Positions 12,192 to 23,224 of a stretch of 64,000 bases of DNA are shown in pieces. Position numbers and translations under genes: made by a program. Within the stretch, counting starts at the first letter, position 1, and each line of letters begins with the position of its first letter. Source of the stretch: Melampsora larici-populina 98AG31 (Eukaryota; Basidiomycota; Pucciniomycetes; Pucciniales; Melampsoraceae); NCBI RefSeq assembly GCF_000204055.1, contig NW_006768793.1:773983-837982 (forward strand). The letters run 5' to 3'. Below the pieces are notes generated by a model that had not been told where the DNA came from, did no database searches, and saw only the letters and a list, made by a program, of their open reading frames with translations.

Positions 12192-13988
12192 TTACAAGTC
12201 AGTCTTTGGGTACATGCATATGTACTCAGGGGTCATACTTCTGCTCTTCCTTCTAGAACCAACATATTTCTTTCTTGCTTTGTCTAGAACCAACTGAGGG
12301 GTCTTGGTAAGGCTTTCATCTTGTGTATTTTTGATGAAAAAAGTGAGGAATTGGATCATCATCTGGTCTGGTATTCTGGGTATGTTGAGCTCTTTTTCAA
12401 AATCCTTGAGGACAACTTCCAAATGTTCTGCACCAGCCACTATCAAACCCTCCATGGTAAAAAGCCAAGACCTGTAACAATGTGCACTATATAATTTGAG
12501 ATATAATGATGTGTCTATGATGTTAAACCATGGATAAAGTCTCAATTAGTGTGGTTCTTGCAAAGCTATAAGGCAACACTTACAAGTTGCCCAGAACTCA
12601 AAAAGCTTCTTTTGCTCTTTTGCATCCCATCTACCAAATAGTTTGAAGCCATGATGCAGATTATTTTGTAATGAACATAGGTAGGAGACCTCTCTGAAAG
12701 GGAATCAGGAAAAGTCAAGGTCTATAGACTAGAGATGACCTCATGAATGTGAATTTGAGGTGTACTTTTCATCCAAAGATCTGATATAATTCACAAGACT
12801 TTCTCTGTGTTCTTGTATTGAAACATTGGACCAATCTGGAAATATTGGAAACAATTCTTCCACTTTATCCAATAGATTTGACACTTTTTCTTCTGTCTTT
12901 ATCAAATTGGTCATGATAACTTGTGTTTCCAGAAGAGCCTTCATAGTACCTGAAACTTGAAGGTAGATATCTAAGTCTACAGTCATCACACATCTTATTA
13001 TTAGTTTTATATCATAAATAACAAATCAAGAGATCAAAATGACCCACAGTGGGCCCAGAATTCAAACAACTGATTTTCTTGGAATACAGACCAATTTGTC
13101 TCTAGTCTGATGCCAAAAGTGCCAAGGTTCCTTTGTCCATCCATGGTGAAAATGCTTTTGAACTTGTTGCCAGGTCTGGAATTCACGTATAACTAATCAA
13201 CAAGCTGAAACCCTCTCATCTCTATCATGTGTATCTTTCAAGGAAGATGGCTTACTCATATTGCCCCCCAGAGACAATCCTTTTCTTCATTTCAAGTTTG
13301 TAGCTCAAGGTCAGTGATTCCAACTTATCATATAAGCAACAGACATCCCCTATGTCAAATTCCTTAATCAATGATGTTGTGTCGGTCAATAAACCATACC
13401 ATGTCACTTGGATTATGGAAGTTGGCATATACTTTGATGCTTCTTGCAAAGAAATCAAATGGTGAGCTTTTTTGATTGGTGAGGTACAACTGTGGAAGTT
13501 CTGTATGAGAGATTGAGTCCATTTTTCATCCTTTGTTTCCTCTTGTTCCACATTATCAATATGCTCTTCTGAATATGGGTTTGTGAAAAAAATGAGATGG
13601 TTTATTCTGGAAACAGAATGATTTGATATTGACTTGCCTTTCAAACACATCAAGCCTTTTTGTTTAGTGTTTGGATGGTGGGTTTGTAAGCCAATTTCTT
13701 GTGAGTCTTCTCTAGGCCTTTTCCTTGAAATTCTCTGGGAATCATGAATATCAGATATGTCTTTGGATTTTTCATTTGTGTCAATCAATGCTACATTAAA
13801 CCTCCACCAAATGCAAATTTATCAAAACTTTGGATGTCATGATATTGGCAAATTAATTACTCACCTTTTGCAGGTGTATTTTTTTCTTTCTCTACAGAGT
13901 GAATCTGTAATGAAAGGGTGTGGTTCCATAGAAGCTCAGTAAATATCAAGAAAGCAGCAAGAATCATCAAGCTTTTTGAAGTATCCAT
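12192..13988 (-). CDS. Secreted protein, tandem paralogue 2 (candidate effector)
   Basis: Seven exons: 13988-13865, 13790-13638, 13568-13256, 13175-13048, 12976-12766, 12690-12584 and 12514-12192, about 452 residues. The start opens a signal peptide (MDTSKSLMILAAFLIF). Similarity to paralogue 1 is clear along the length, for example ETQVIMTNLIKT in exon 5, where both proteins match. Intron 2 uses a GC donor (GCAAGT) where paralogue 1 has GTAAGT. Exon 6 has one extra base near 12660 relative to paralogue 1. The frame stays open only if the acceptor is 4 nt further in (after AGAG at 12691), which changes about ten residues; otherwise the gene is frameshifted. The C-terminal tail is longer than in paralogue 1 and rich in K and R. 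Function unknown. Confidence 0.72.
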
Positions 13989-14414
13989 CTGGAAACCTTT
14001 GACAGATATGAAGACTGATTGTTTGAGAATCTGTGTTTTTGTCCCCCAATATACAACTGGGTCCATGTAATTACTCAGGGCCTAAAAATGTTGATTTTGA
14101 GGGCAGAAAGACACATAGAGGTTCAAGGGAGGAGATTTGATCAATGGTTTATTTAGTGGTGGTTTTTCAAGCTTCACATCAGTCATTCACCAAATCTTGT
14201 ACACTTGAAATGTCAGATATCCTCACATTCAGGTATGTAGCATGTTGCAGCTCTTTAAACATCAAGGACTGTAACTTCACATGGGGTTTCAGATGTCATT
14301 ATAATTTGAGAAATCAATCAGAATCCAATCAACATACATTCTATCCTGCACAACTACAAAACTTGATTGGAAGACTTTTGGCATACATGCCAGATAGATG
14401 TGTAATTTGTCCTA

Positions 14415-15581
14415 CACAAAGTGGTTCTGGAACTTTTCCACGAAGGTTCCAGAACACTTTTCCACGAAGCCAGAAAAGAAAATTTTGGCTGTGTTCTGGC
14501 TTCGTGGACTTGTGGAAAAAAACCCATTTTGAATGCCCTTTGCCCCTAGGGTCCAAAAGACTCTGTGCACAACCCTCGAGGCCTCTGCATCTCCCCCCTC
14601 GATCACCACTCGATCTCTTCAACTCACATCCATCTTGCACCTCCGTTGTCATACACCACACTATCGCTCAAAAAGGACACCACAAACCAAACACTACATA
14701 CATCTGTCAATTGATGAAATGAAACAAGCATCACATATTCAAGTAGCTACCATAAGGGGTGTTTTGATATCATTCCTTTCTCTTCAATAATCTACGTTCC
14801 TTGTTGACCGATATGTGTTTAGATCATCACTCTTTACATTTTGGAATACATCAACTCACCAATCTGATCCAAGGTTGCTATGTTCAATTTATGAGGGTAG
14901 CTTTTTTCAAATCGAGTATATGATCACATTATCACTCTCACTTATAAGTTATCTTAGGATATTTGATCTATCTTGTGAGAATCTTAGAAGTGATGATAAT
15001 TTGATTCTGATTGATCAGGAGAATTGATTGGAATATGATGATTTGATTCTAATCGATCGGGAGAATCGATTAGAACCCAATTACTATTGGTTTTCAATAA
15101 ACTTGATCTCATTACTGTTTGGTCAGGACTTAAAAGTAAGTCTTACTAATCAATTGGAAGAATCGATTAGAATCAAATCGAGTACAACATAATGAGACGA
15201 AGCTTTATTTGATGATACAAAAAAAGGTTAAAATAGACTGTTGGATCTTGAACGAGATCGATATCTGCCTGAGTTGATTTCTGACCAAAAGATTGAAACT
15301 TGAACGATATCAATAGTGGATATTGTAACTGACAGCCTCTAGGATCAAGAGTTGGAAAGTAAGAGGGGTGAAGATTGGCGGTGGTATTTTGTGCGGGGGC
15401 GTTGATGGAGTACTTGAACAGGGAATCTTGTTGGTCGTTTTGTGATGATGAATGTGTGAGTTAGATTTGGGAGGGTGGGAATTTGATCAAAGTCCAGGAA
15501 GCCAGAACGTATTCTGCCTTTCTGGCTTTGTGGAAAATGTGTTCTGGAACCTTTGTGGAAAAGTTCCAGGACAACTTTGTG
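14415..15581. mobile_element. Non-autonomous DNA transposon with about 90-bp TIRs, 1167 bp
   Basis: Long inverted repeats start CACAAAGT and continue through AACTTTTCCAC, AAGGTTCCAGAACAC and AGCCAGAA on both ends. TA flanks both ends (14413-14414 and 15582-15583), suggesting Tc1/mariner or a related group. Each repeat contains internal direct copies of the CTGGAAC/TTTCCAC motif. The interior has ATCGATTAGAA palindromes near 15035-15075 and no transposase. Confidence 0.75.
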
Positions 15582-16438
15582 TAGTATAATTAAACATCTG
15601 GCAGTAAACAGCATCCAAATACTGGGCCTGCTCCCAAGTTTTGTCAATCTCCTGGGAGGAACACAAATTGACCCATGTCACAGAAAAAAGATCTTGATTT
15701 TTGCTATCATCTACATACACTTTCACTTATGTGGTGCATGTATTTACTGAGGTATGTATATGCAATGCAGATTCTGACTGGGTATGAATGATTCTTGATC
15801 CCCAGAGCACAAAAACTCAATCATGTTTGTGCCACAACCAGACACATTGTGACTTCCAGATGTGGACCAGCAGATAGCCTGTGTCTTTGTGCAAACATGA
15901 CTAAGTGCAAAAACTGTAAGGTCCAGATAAACCTTCACTGCAAATCACACTAGAGAAACTGTGAAAACACAGCACAGGGAGCTTTAGAACCCAAGTGTGA
16001 GGTCCCACAACTATTGGGATGACTCTTCCCTGAAAAAATGAAGTGCAGACAAGGATAAATTTGTCACTTGGTACACATAAGTGAAGAACACAGCTACTTG
16101 ACCTCTCAAAAGAGGATTTGTTACTAATGCAATGACTGAGTAATCCCTTTAAGGATCTTACTCTGAGCTTTAGTTGATCTTAACAACTTCAAAAGCCTTC
16201 AGTACTTTAGACTATGATGATTCAGAGGTCCTGTGGGGTACTGTAGACCCTTTAACAAGGAACCCTTTGCAAATTTCAACCTTAATTTGTTAGCTATCAA
16301 TCCCACAAGTTCAGGCCATCACTTGAGGTTTTTAAAATGACCAGGATGAAGTAGAAATACAAAAATCAAGGAAACAACAATATCCTGTTACTCGATATTC
16401 TTGATGAAGAATCATGTGAGTTGTGATGATGAGTTGTA

Positions 16439-16543
16439 CAAGTGGGGCCGGAAAAGATACAACATCCACCAGTTTACTCCTCCCAGTACACCAGTTGGGG
16501 CCGGCAGAGTAAACTGGTGTTGTATCTTTCCCGGCCTCACTTG
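16439..16543. mobile_element. Palindromic MITE with TA duplication, 105 bp
   Basis: The arms, starting CAAGTGGGGCCGG and CAAGTGAGGCCGG, pair over about 42 bp including AAAGATACAACA and CCAGTTTACTC, leaving a loop of about 20 bp. TA borders both ends (16437-16438 and 16544-16545). It lies only in duplication unit 2. Confidence 0.75.
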
Positions 16544-16829
16544 TACAATGATGTAAAGTTGGTCCCTCTTTCAAAGTGGAGAGAGAATAGGTTTATACAT
16601 TCCAAGACCTACATGTAAACTTGTGGTTGGCATTTAGGTTTGCTTTCCTTTGGGTCAAGTTTTAACTTCACTCTTTGAGTTATAGTTAAGTCTTATTGCT
16701 TAAGTGACTCCTTATACTGAGCCATGAGGTGTAATTATCATTTTCTTACACAAGTTACATATGTTTACATATTTATCACATCTATTTACATGTGTGTTTG
16801 TTAGTCCATGGTCCTGTACATAAGAGACC

Positions 16830-18836
16830 TTATTTATTTCACATCAATGGTAAGCCAGTATACAAGACTGGTTCCAAAGGAAAAGGGGTGGTAAGGTCAG
16901 TCCCAAGTCACTAAGGACCCAATTGTAGAAAGAAGAACATAAGTTAATCTTTGAAAAGAAATAAAAAAGCACTGCTAACACCTTGCATGAAAATCAACTA
17001 ATTTTTCATTAGCTCTCTTACATCTCTGCTGCCACAGTTCAAACATTTCAATTGTCTGCTGGTTGAGATTACTTCAGCAATCAGCTTTGCTTTTATGCAG
17101 AATTCAAACTCAATAGAAAAAACTGGAATGGCAAGTCATAAAAAGAAATTCATTAATTATTTCCAAAGAAAGTATCAAGATTGGTTTTTACCTATCCAAA
17201 AGCCAACACAAGGAGAGGACCTCAAATGAAGTCTCTCTATTTTGATCAATCAATAAACTACATGATGTCTTCCAGGATAATATGCACACAGAACATCAAA
17301 ATCACAAACTTCTTTACATTTTGAAAACCAATCAGCATAAATTATAACCCACTTCATTTTCATGTAGAAAATTTCTCTACATCACCTATCTTACCTCCTT
17401 CAATTTATCTTTATCAACCTACAAATTACTATCCATACATTTGAAAGTATGAGAATTTGAAAGTTGAACTTTTACATATTTGCGTTTGGAACTCAATGGA
17501 ATTAAAGGCGAGTGAGCCCACCTAAGTTCTAATGGAACAAGTTTTGGGATTTTTTTCCAAAAAAAATGTCCTTTGTCCACAGGTGAATCCAATTTTTTTT
17601 TTTGAAAACCGGTGAAAATTGTGTAAGTAGGATAGCAAAATCCCGGGGTTTCTGTCAGCAGGGTATATCTATAGCAAATAGGACAGCGACAAGTCATTTC
17701 TTACACCAAAGTGTTGGCTTCCACAACAGATTATGATGTGGAAGCTTCTTCCAACAAGGAGAGAACATACCTACAACAAGCTGTACAACTATCACATGAC
17801 TGGCCACCGGTGTGACTGGCTGTGGTGCAGTCATTTAACCCCATACCTCTACAACAATAATGAGGCTCTCCAGTCAGCCCGAGCCCCAATGCTGGTCCCA
17901 ATTGGTAAGGGGTTCAGGCAAAGGTTTTGGAACCCCTAATGGTCAGGTATCACCACAAGTTGGGAGTTGGGCTGGCAAGTTGAAATAACCTGTTTCCCAA
18001 TGGGTCCACGGCGGGGAAAATATAGGTGTGTACCCACCTTGTTGACATTGAAACCCTTTCTGGGTGGGCAGTAGGACTCACCTTAATGGTCTCAGCCACA
18101 CCCTCAAGGTACCTCAGGTCCTTCCCCAAATGCCCAAAACCTACAATTCAACCAAATCAGACAGTCATCATGTCCCTTTTAGCAGATTTGTATATGAATA
18201 GACTGGGACTGTGTTTGATTCTTAATGGGTGAGGGACACTTTTTGGCCAGGCGTCAGGGACCTGGCTGGGAACCCAGTTGGGGTTTGGGCGGCCAGTTTT
18301 TTGCAAAAGAATCCCAATCAGGGACTTCCAAACAGGATCAAGGATACTTTTTTCCCATTGGGGCGGGGTCCAGGCAAGCCAATCCCCGTGGCGGGGTGGA
18401 CGGGGCTCAGGCTGAGCAGTTAGGGGCCTGGTGCAAGTTTATAAGTCCCTTGCAAGGCAGGTGTGGGACTTTGTTAAGTTTAGTTGTCATAAGTCCAGGA
18501 CCCCGGAAAACCCCGGTTGAAGAACCCATCCTAATTGGAATGGATCAGTGGTCAAAAAATACGCTGAGGTACTGTCAAAAAAGGTAGTTTTTGGGGTTTT
18601 GGGAGCCAAAAAAGATTCTTTTGAATTCAGACTTATCAACGTGACAGGTATGGTTTTGGCTTTGGCCAATAAAAAAGACCAAAAATAGACTCTTTTGAAT
18701 GTACATATGTACCAACAGAAAGAGAGTGGAATGGTCTCTGGGAAAATTTTTAAAAGTTTTTGTTTCTTGAACCTACCAACAAAACCGGAATTGTTCAAGC
18801 TCAACTTTTGGGTTTTTACCGCGTCACAGGGTATTG
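16830..18836. other. Intergenic with GC-rich patches
   Basis: No gene is supported. AT-rich DNA to about 17,580 is followed by GC-rich patches (about 17,760-18,480) that look like decayed repeats; I could not define their ends. Confidence 0.4.
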
Positions 18837-18841
18837 GACAG

Positions 18842-19067
18842 TGTTGTAGTAGTCACGTGACATGGCACGACTGCGGCACAGACTGTCTCACGCTCTGGTG
18901 AACAAAACCCAGCCTGACTCTGATTTTGAGATTCCACATCATCATATGTGGAATCTAAATCTTCTTGCTTACTTTTGTACTTTGTCTATTCACAATAGGT
19001 ACATTACATCATCATATGTGGAATCTAAATCTTCTTGCTTACTTTTGTACTTTGTCTATTCACAACA
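18842..19067 (+). repeat. copia 5' LTR
   Basis: 226 bp. Contains the palindrome GTCACGTGAC (18852-18861) and an internal tandem duplication of 70 bp that includes a copy of the LTR's own 3' end. Confidence 0.93.
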
Positions 19068-19078
19068 GGTTATGAGCC
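19068..19078 (+). other. copia primer binding site (initiator tRNA half)
   Basis: GGTTATGAGCC directly follows the LTR. It is complementary to the anticodon stem-loop of initiator methionine tRNA (GGCTCATAACC), the half-tRNA priming known for copia elements. Confidence 0.75.
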
Positions 19079-19559
19079 TGCGCTCACGCTTGCTCGCCGA
19101 ATTGTCGAATCGTTCTTAAATGCATGGAAACGAGAAGACAGAACTACGCCACTAATCCGCGATCTCCTCCGAAACGCAAAAGACGGACACGCATCAACAA
19201 GAAGCAAGTTCAACAAGAAATCAAACCGATCTTTCCTGATTTATCAAAACTCCCTCCATCACCTCCATCCCCACCTCCACAAGATTCCCCGCATATTTCC
19301 CCAGAATCACCTTCTCGAAATCAACCTTCTGAGTATCTGCCCCCCTTATCTCCCATTCGTGTGTTACCCACGGGAGCACCTCAACCTACGTTTCAAACTC
19401 TATCTACGTTTCCAACCTTATCTACGTTTCCAACTGAAGTGCAAACTTCTTCTACCTTTCCTACTGTATCTACGCCAACGTCGAAATCGCTGCGCTACGC
19501 ACAGCAATATGAAGGGTCCCTGATAGTGGAGTGATGTACCACTATCCTGAATACCCGCT

Positions 19560-20036
19560 ACGCATCACTATCGGCACAGACCCACTACGAAGTTTTTGTA
19601 GTGGTGCGGATTGGTCACTACAGATCACAACGATATTTACGCACTAAAACTATCGTATCGCACACGAAGGTCGCTGCGATATTGACTCACTAACGCTACG
19701 ATATTGCACACGGGCCCTTTTTTAATATGAACAACAAATAATATTAAAAGGCATGTAGTAAAATAGATGAAACCATATACAAAGAACCATTAAATTGAGA
19801 TTATATGAATATTAAGATGAAAAAAAGAGAAACCATGTATTAGGGAGAGTCGAGAAGCTGAAATGAAACTGGCCAAGGAAACAATCGGTAAAAAAGAAAG
19901 AAAAGGAAACAAGAGGAACGGTGTATTAGGGAGAGTCGAGAAAGTGAAGCAAAAGTGTTCAAGGAAACATTCGGTAAAAAAAAATGAAAGCAGAGGAAAA
20001 AAGAGGAGGGTTGAGAAGGTGAAGCAAAAATGGTCA
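19560..20036. repeat. hAT subterminal repeats
   Basis: At 19580-19715 short motifs such as CGATATT with CACTA or CACACG recur in both directions, as in transposase-binding subterminal regions. At about 19841-20036 a unit of about 84 bp (TTAGGGAGAGTCGAGAA ... CGGTAAAAAA) is repeated two and a half times. Confidence 0.55.
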
Positions 20037-20043
20037 GTAAGCT

Positions 20044-23000
20044 TCAACGCTTCTCCATATTATTCACTAAGGCAAGAGCCTCGTCAAACTCGCCAGGAAC
20101 CGTGATGCCTGACTTGAGCCACTCTCGTGTTGAAGATGCACGCTCAATAGTTCTACTAGACAAGGCCGATCAATCAGAACCACAAACATCCGCTGCTCCT
20201 GAGAAGATTCGTTCAACAGAGCATGTTGTCCCAGGGCAACATAGGAAATCTCGAGCCATGAAAGAAAGGATGGGAAAGGCACCAGCGTGATCCTAAAACA
20301 TAAGAGATATTAGAATCATTGTAGGTAAATGCATAATAAGATTAAAGATAATTACCTTCCACCATGAAAGCAAAGAGCCACCATTCAACGGAAATTTTCC
20401 TGATAAATACCCTTCCATCTCCTGACTAGTATCATAATGATCTCCAGTAGAAGTCGAGGCAAATACGTTGTACTCGTCATCGGTCACTATGAGATCTTGA
20501 TGATTGGAAGAGGGAATGACCGGGTTGAAGGCTGTCTGTTTTTTGGAATAAATATCGAGTTGACGTTCCATGATCTTTTCAATATGATGCACATGTGATG
20601 GGTGATGGAGTTCAAAGAATTTCAATCGCAGTCGTGGATTGAGAACAGTAGCAATAACAATGGCTTCGCATTCAAGAGCCTCGGTTTCATAAAGTTGTAG
20701 ACGAGCAAGCATGACGTTCATCATTTTCTTGAGGCTGGCGTAGGGAGTATACAATTTGAGCTTTTCGAGAGAAGACCTGACACGATGATAGTCAAGCAAA
20801 GTGATTGCTGCAGTAGGGTGATTACCCTCAACTCTTGAGGTAGCAGAAACAAATATCTACACAAGCGATCATATGTCAGTCAATGATCTGTAGCTGATCT
20901 GACAAGATTGATGAAGAGAAAAAAACTGACTTCCATAACCTCATTCAACGCTGATACACATAGCCATTCACTTTTCGAAATAGATATCTCTTCAAAATAG
21001 CCTTCTTGATCGTTTGATAGCATCTGATTGATCACCTGCAATTTGATGTTAGAAAGATTGAGACATAATTTATCATATCTAAAGACTCACCTCGGCACCG
21101 TCCACCATAATCGAACGACTCTGGTGAAGTCCGTTCCACTTACTAGTCATACCAAGGATTGGACACCTCAAAGTCCAACCCAGATCTTTAGCACGATTAC
21201 GGAACTCAAGACGTCGAGATGGCCTGCGTGCAATCAAACGGCTGACTCGATCGACCTAACAAAGCATAGTTCAGCTTTTGAATAAAAAAAGATATCAAAG
21301 TGAAGGAAAGCTTACCTTCTTGACCGCTTGAACCACAAGATCTGCCCTGGGTTTACTCAAACCAGGTAGAACAGTTGCAGGGTGAGAATCAATACTATCA
21401 CCCTCGCATTCACTTTCTGAATGACCTTCCTGAATCCCTGATTCGCTACCTTGATCTGAATCTTCAGATTCCGAGTCCTCAATCTTGGCATCAACATCCT
21501 CGGTTCCGTCATTCAAAGTGATCGATGGTGTTGGAATTTTGAAAAGGGGTTGGGTGGTGGGTTTAGTGTGTCCAAAATCAAGACCAATCGAGGAGAGGCC
21601 ATGTTTCACAAGCAACACTAACTTGTGGGAATAGCAGCGGATCTGCATGCGACCCGCTGGCCAATCAACACTAGGAGAAGCTTGCAAGAAGAGCCTTTGC
21701 AACTCATAAGCAAGGGTTTGATTGTTAGACCCCGAGTCGGTGGTCTGAGCTACCATGTAGATAATCGATTTACATCAGCACCAAATTAAGGAGGCAAAAA
21801 AAATAATAAATAAACTCATCTTATCATGTAAGCCATGTTTAATGAGAAATTGGGCCACCGGTCGAGCAAGTAGAACACCAGAATGGTTCCATGCAACCAG
21901 CTTGAGAGAAAGATGGACTGTCTGCAATTCCCACTTATCATCGATGAATGTAGCATTCATGCCGATGAAAGCATGTCGGCTCCGACGAGTGGTCCAACCA
22001 TCGTGAATGAGGCAGAACTTGCTAGAGTTGTTCTGAGTGAATATGAAAAGATATGAGTATATCAGACCTTGATATACAATTGAAGATGAAAAAATGAAAA
22101 AATGACATTAGAACCAAGATTACGAACCTTCAGCATGTCTAAAACTGTACATTTCATGCCAGCAAAGAGCCGTTTGGCAGTGTTTGCTGCCCAGACCGCT
22201 GATCGAAGGGTTGCAGATACATTTGACAAGCGGAAAGCAGCTCGTAAAGCGTTATCTTGGAAACGAGCCCAAGGTAAAGCTTGACAAACCACCCAGATGA
22301 CACACACTAAGTTGAGAAGATCAACACTAAAACGATCTCGGGAAACAAAGGAATCAAGAGTTCCAGAAGATTGAGCCGTCAACGCTTGCTGCTGCTCCTC
22401 CCAGGAGGGTGGCAGGTCCATCCCTGCGGCCTGGGCTTCTGATCGTCTTGGGCAAGCTGGTCGCCCTTTGCTTCCATCTCGGTGGCCGTACAAGTTGTAG
22501 TAGCTTGTCAAACCTTTGAGGAAACGGCCTCGGCACCACCGGCATCGGTACAGTCGTGGATCACCAGTGGTCTGAAAACAAATCAATATCAGGGTTAGTA
22601 TTGACTATATTTTAATAAGATAAACAAGTGAAAAACTCGCCTGGCCATTTGGATAAATTGGAGGGTGAAAGTACTTGAGAAGCTGCTTAACTCAAGCCAG
22701 TTGAGATGCCCTGATACCGGTTCCTGGTCTTCTGGGTATGATTTCGTTGTCAGAGTCTTGATCGATATTGATACAGTCAGGCACTGTAGTCTTCTAGGAA
22801 TGAATAGACAAAAAGATTGCAATTGCAATAAGCCAAAGGAAACGACCTCAAAATAGTTGACAAAAACACTTACAGATGACATCTTTTTTCTTTTCTTTCC
22901 AGCTTTTTGATCGGACTGACAATTAGCTCGTTTTTTGGTTAATGGTGATGGAATTTGCAGTGCTTCTTGCTCGTCTTCACCGGTGGCAAGATACAGTCCA

Positions 23001-23224
23001 TCAATATGAGCAAAGAGAGGGTTGGAGGGACCAGGAGTTGGTGATCGTGTCGGAGAGACAAGCTGAAGCGACCGCCGAGAGTCTGCTGAGGTAAAAACAA
23101 ATCCCGGCGAGGGTTGGATAGGAGACCTGGGACGAAGAGAACGAACAGAAGGGGAAAGGGTTGGGGCTGTTGATGGAGGAGCCAGATTAATCCGAGAATT
23201 TGTTCGGATTGGCCGGTCCGACAT
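20044..23224 (-). pseudogene. hAT transposase, multi-exon, premature stop
   Basis: The gene starts at 23224 with a Ser/Pro-rich N-terminus; exon 1 ends near 22874. A later exon, entered near 22572, carries a BED-like zinc finger (YRCRWCRGRF ... YNLYGHRDG). Next come an RNase H-like core with FIDDKWELQTVHLSL (about 21,950) and TTDSGSNNQ ... IRCYSHKL (about 21,740-21,620), a RWN-like segment KWNGLHQSR (about 21,140), and the C-terminal dimerisation block with FPILSFMARDFL, ERIFSGAADV and, further on, REWLKSG. Within that block an in-frame TGA (20172-20170) interrupts the protein; the same frame continues open to a stop at 20046-20044. TGA may derive from CGA. The stop removes about 42 residues of the dimerisation region, so this copy is probably inactive. 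Exact exon borders are approximate. Confidence 0.82.

Larger units (their letters stand above)
12192..16800. repeat. Segmental tandem duplication, unit 2
   Basis: Partner of the 7110-11200 unit: the gene at 12192-13988 plus its 5' flank, with matching blocks at 16023-16168 and about 16716-16760. A 1.17-kb transposon (14415-15581) and a 105-bp MITE (16439-16543) are present here and absent from unit 1. Confidence 0.7.

Noticed and set aside
14144..14790. Long frames on both strands at 14.1-14.8 kb
   Set aside because: They lie across the long inverted repeat of the 14415-15581 transposon and have no domain or splice support; antisense openness follows from composition.
19790..20047. Minus-strand frame rich in Phe, Ser and Leu within the hAT element
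   Set aside because: It reads through the A/G-rich tandem subterminal repeat and reflects its composition.
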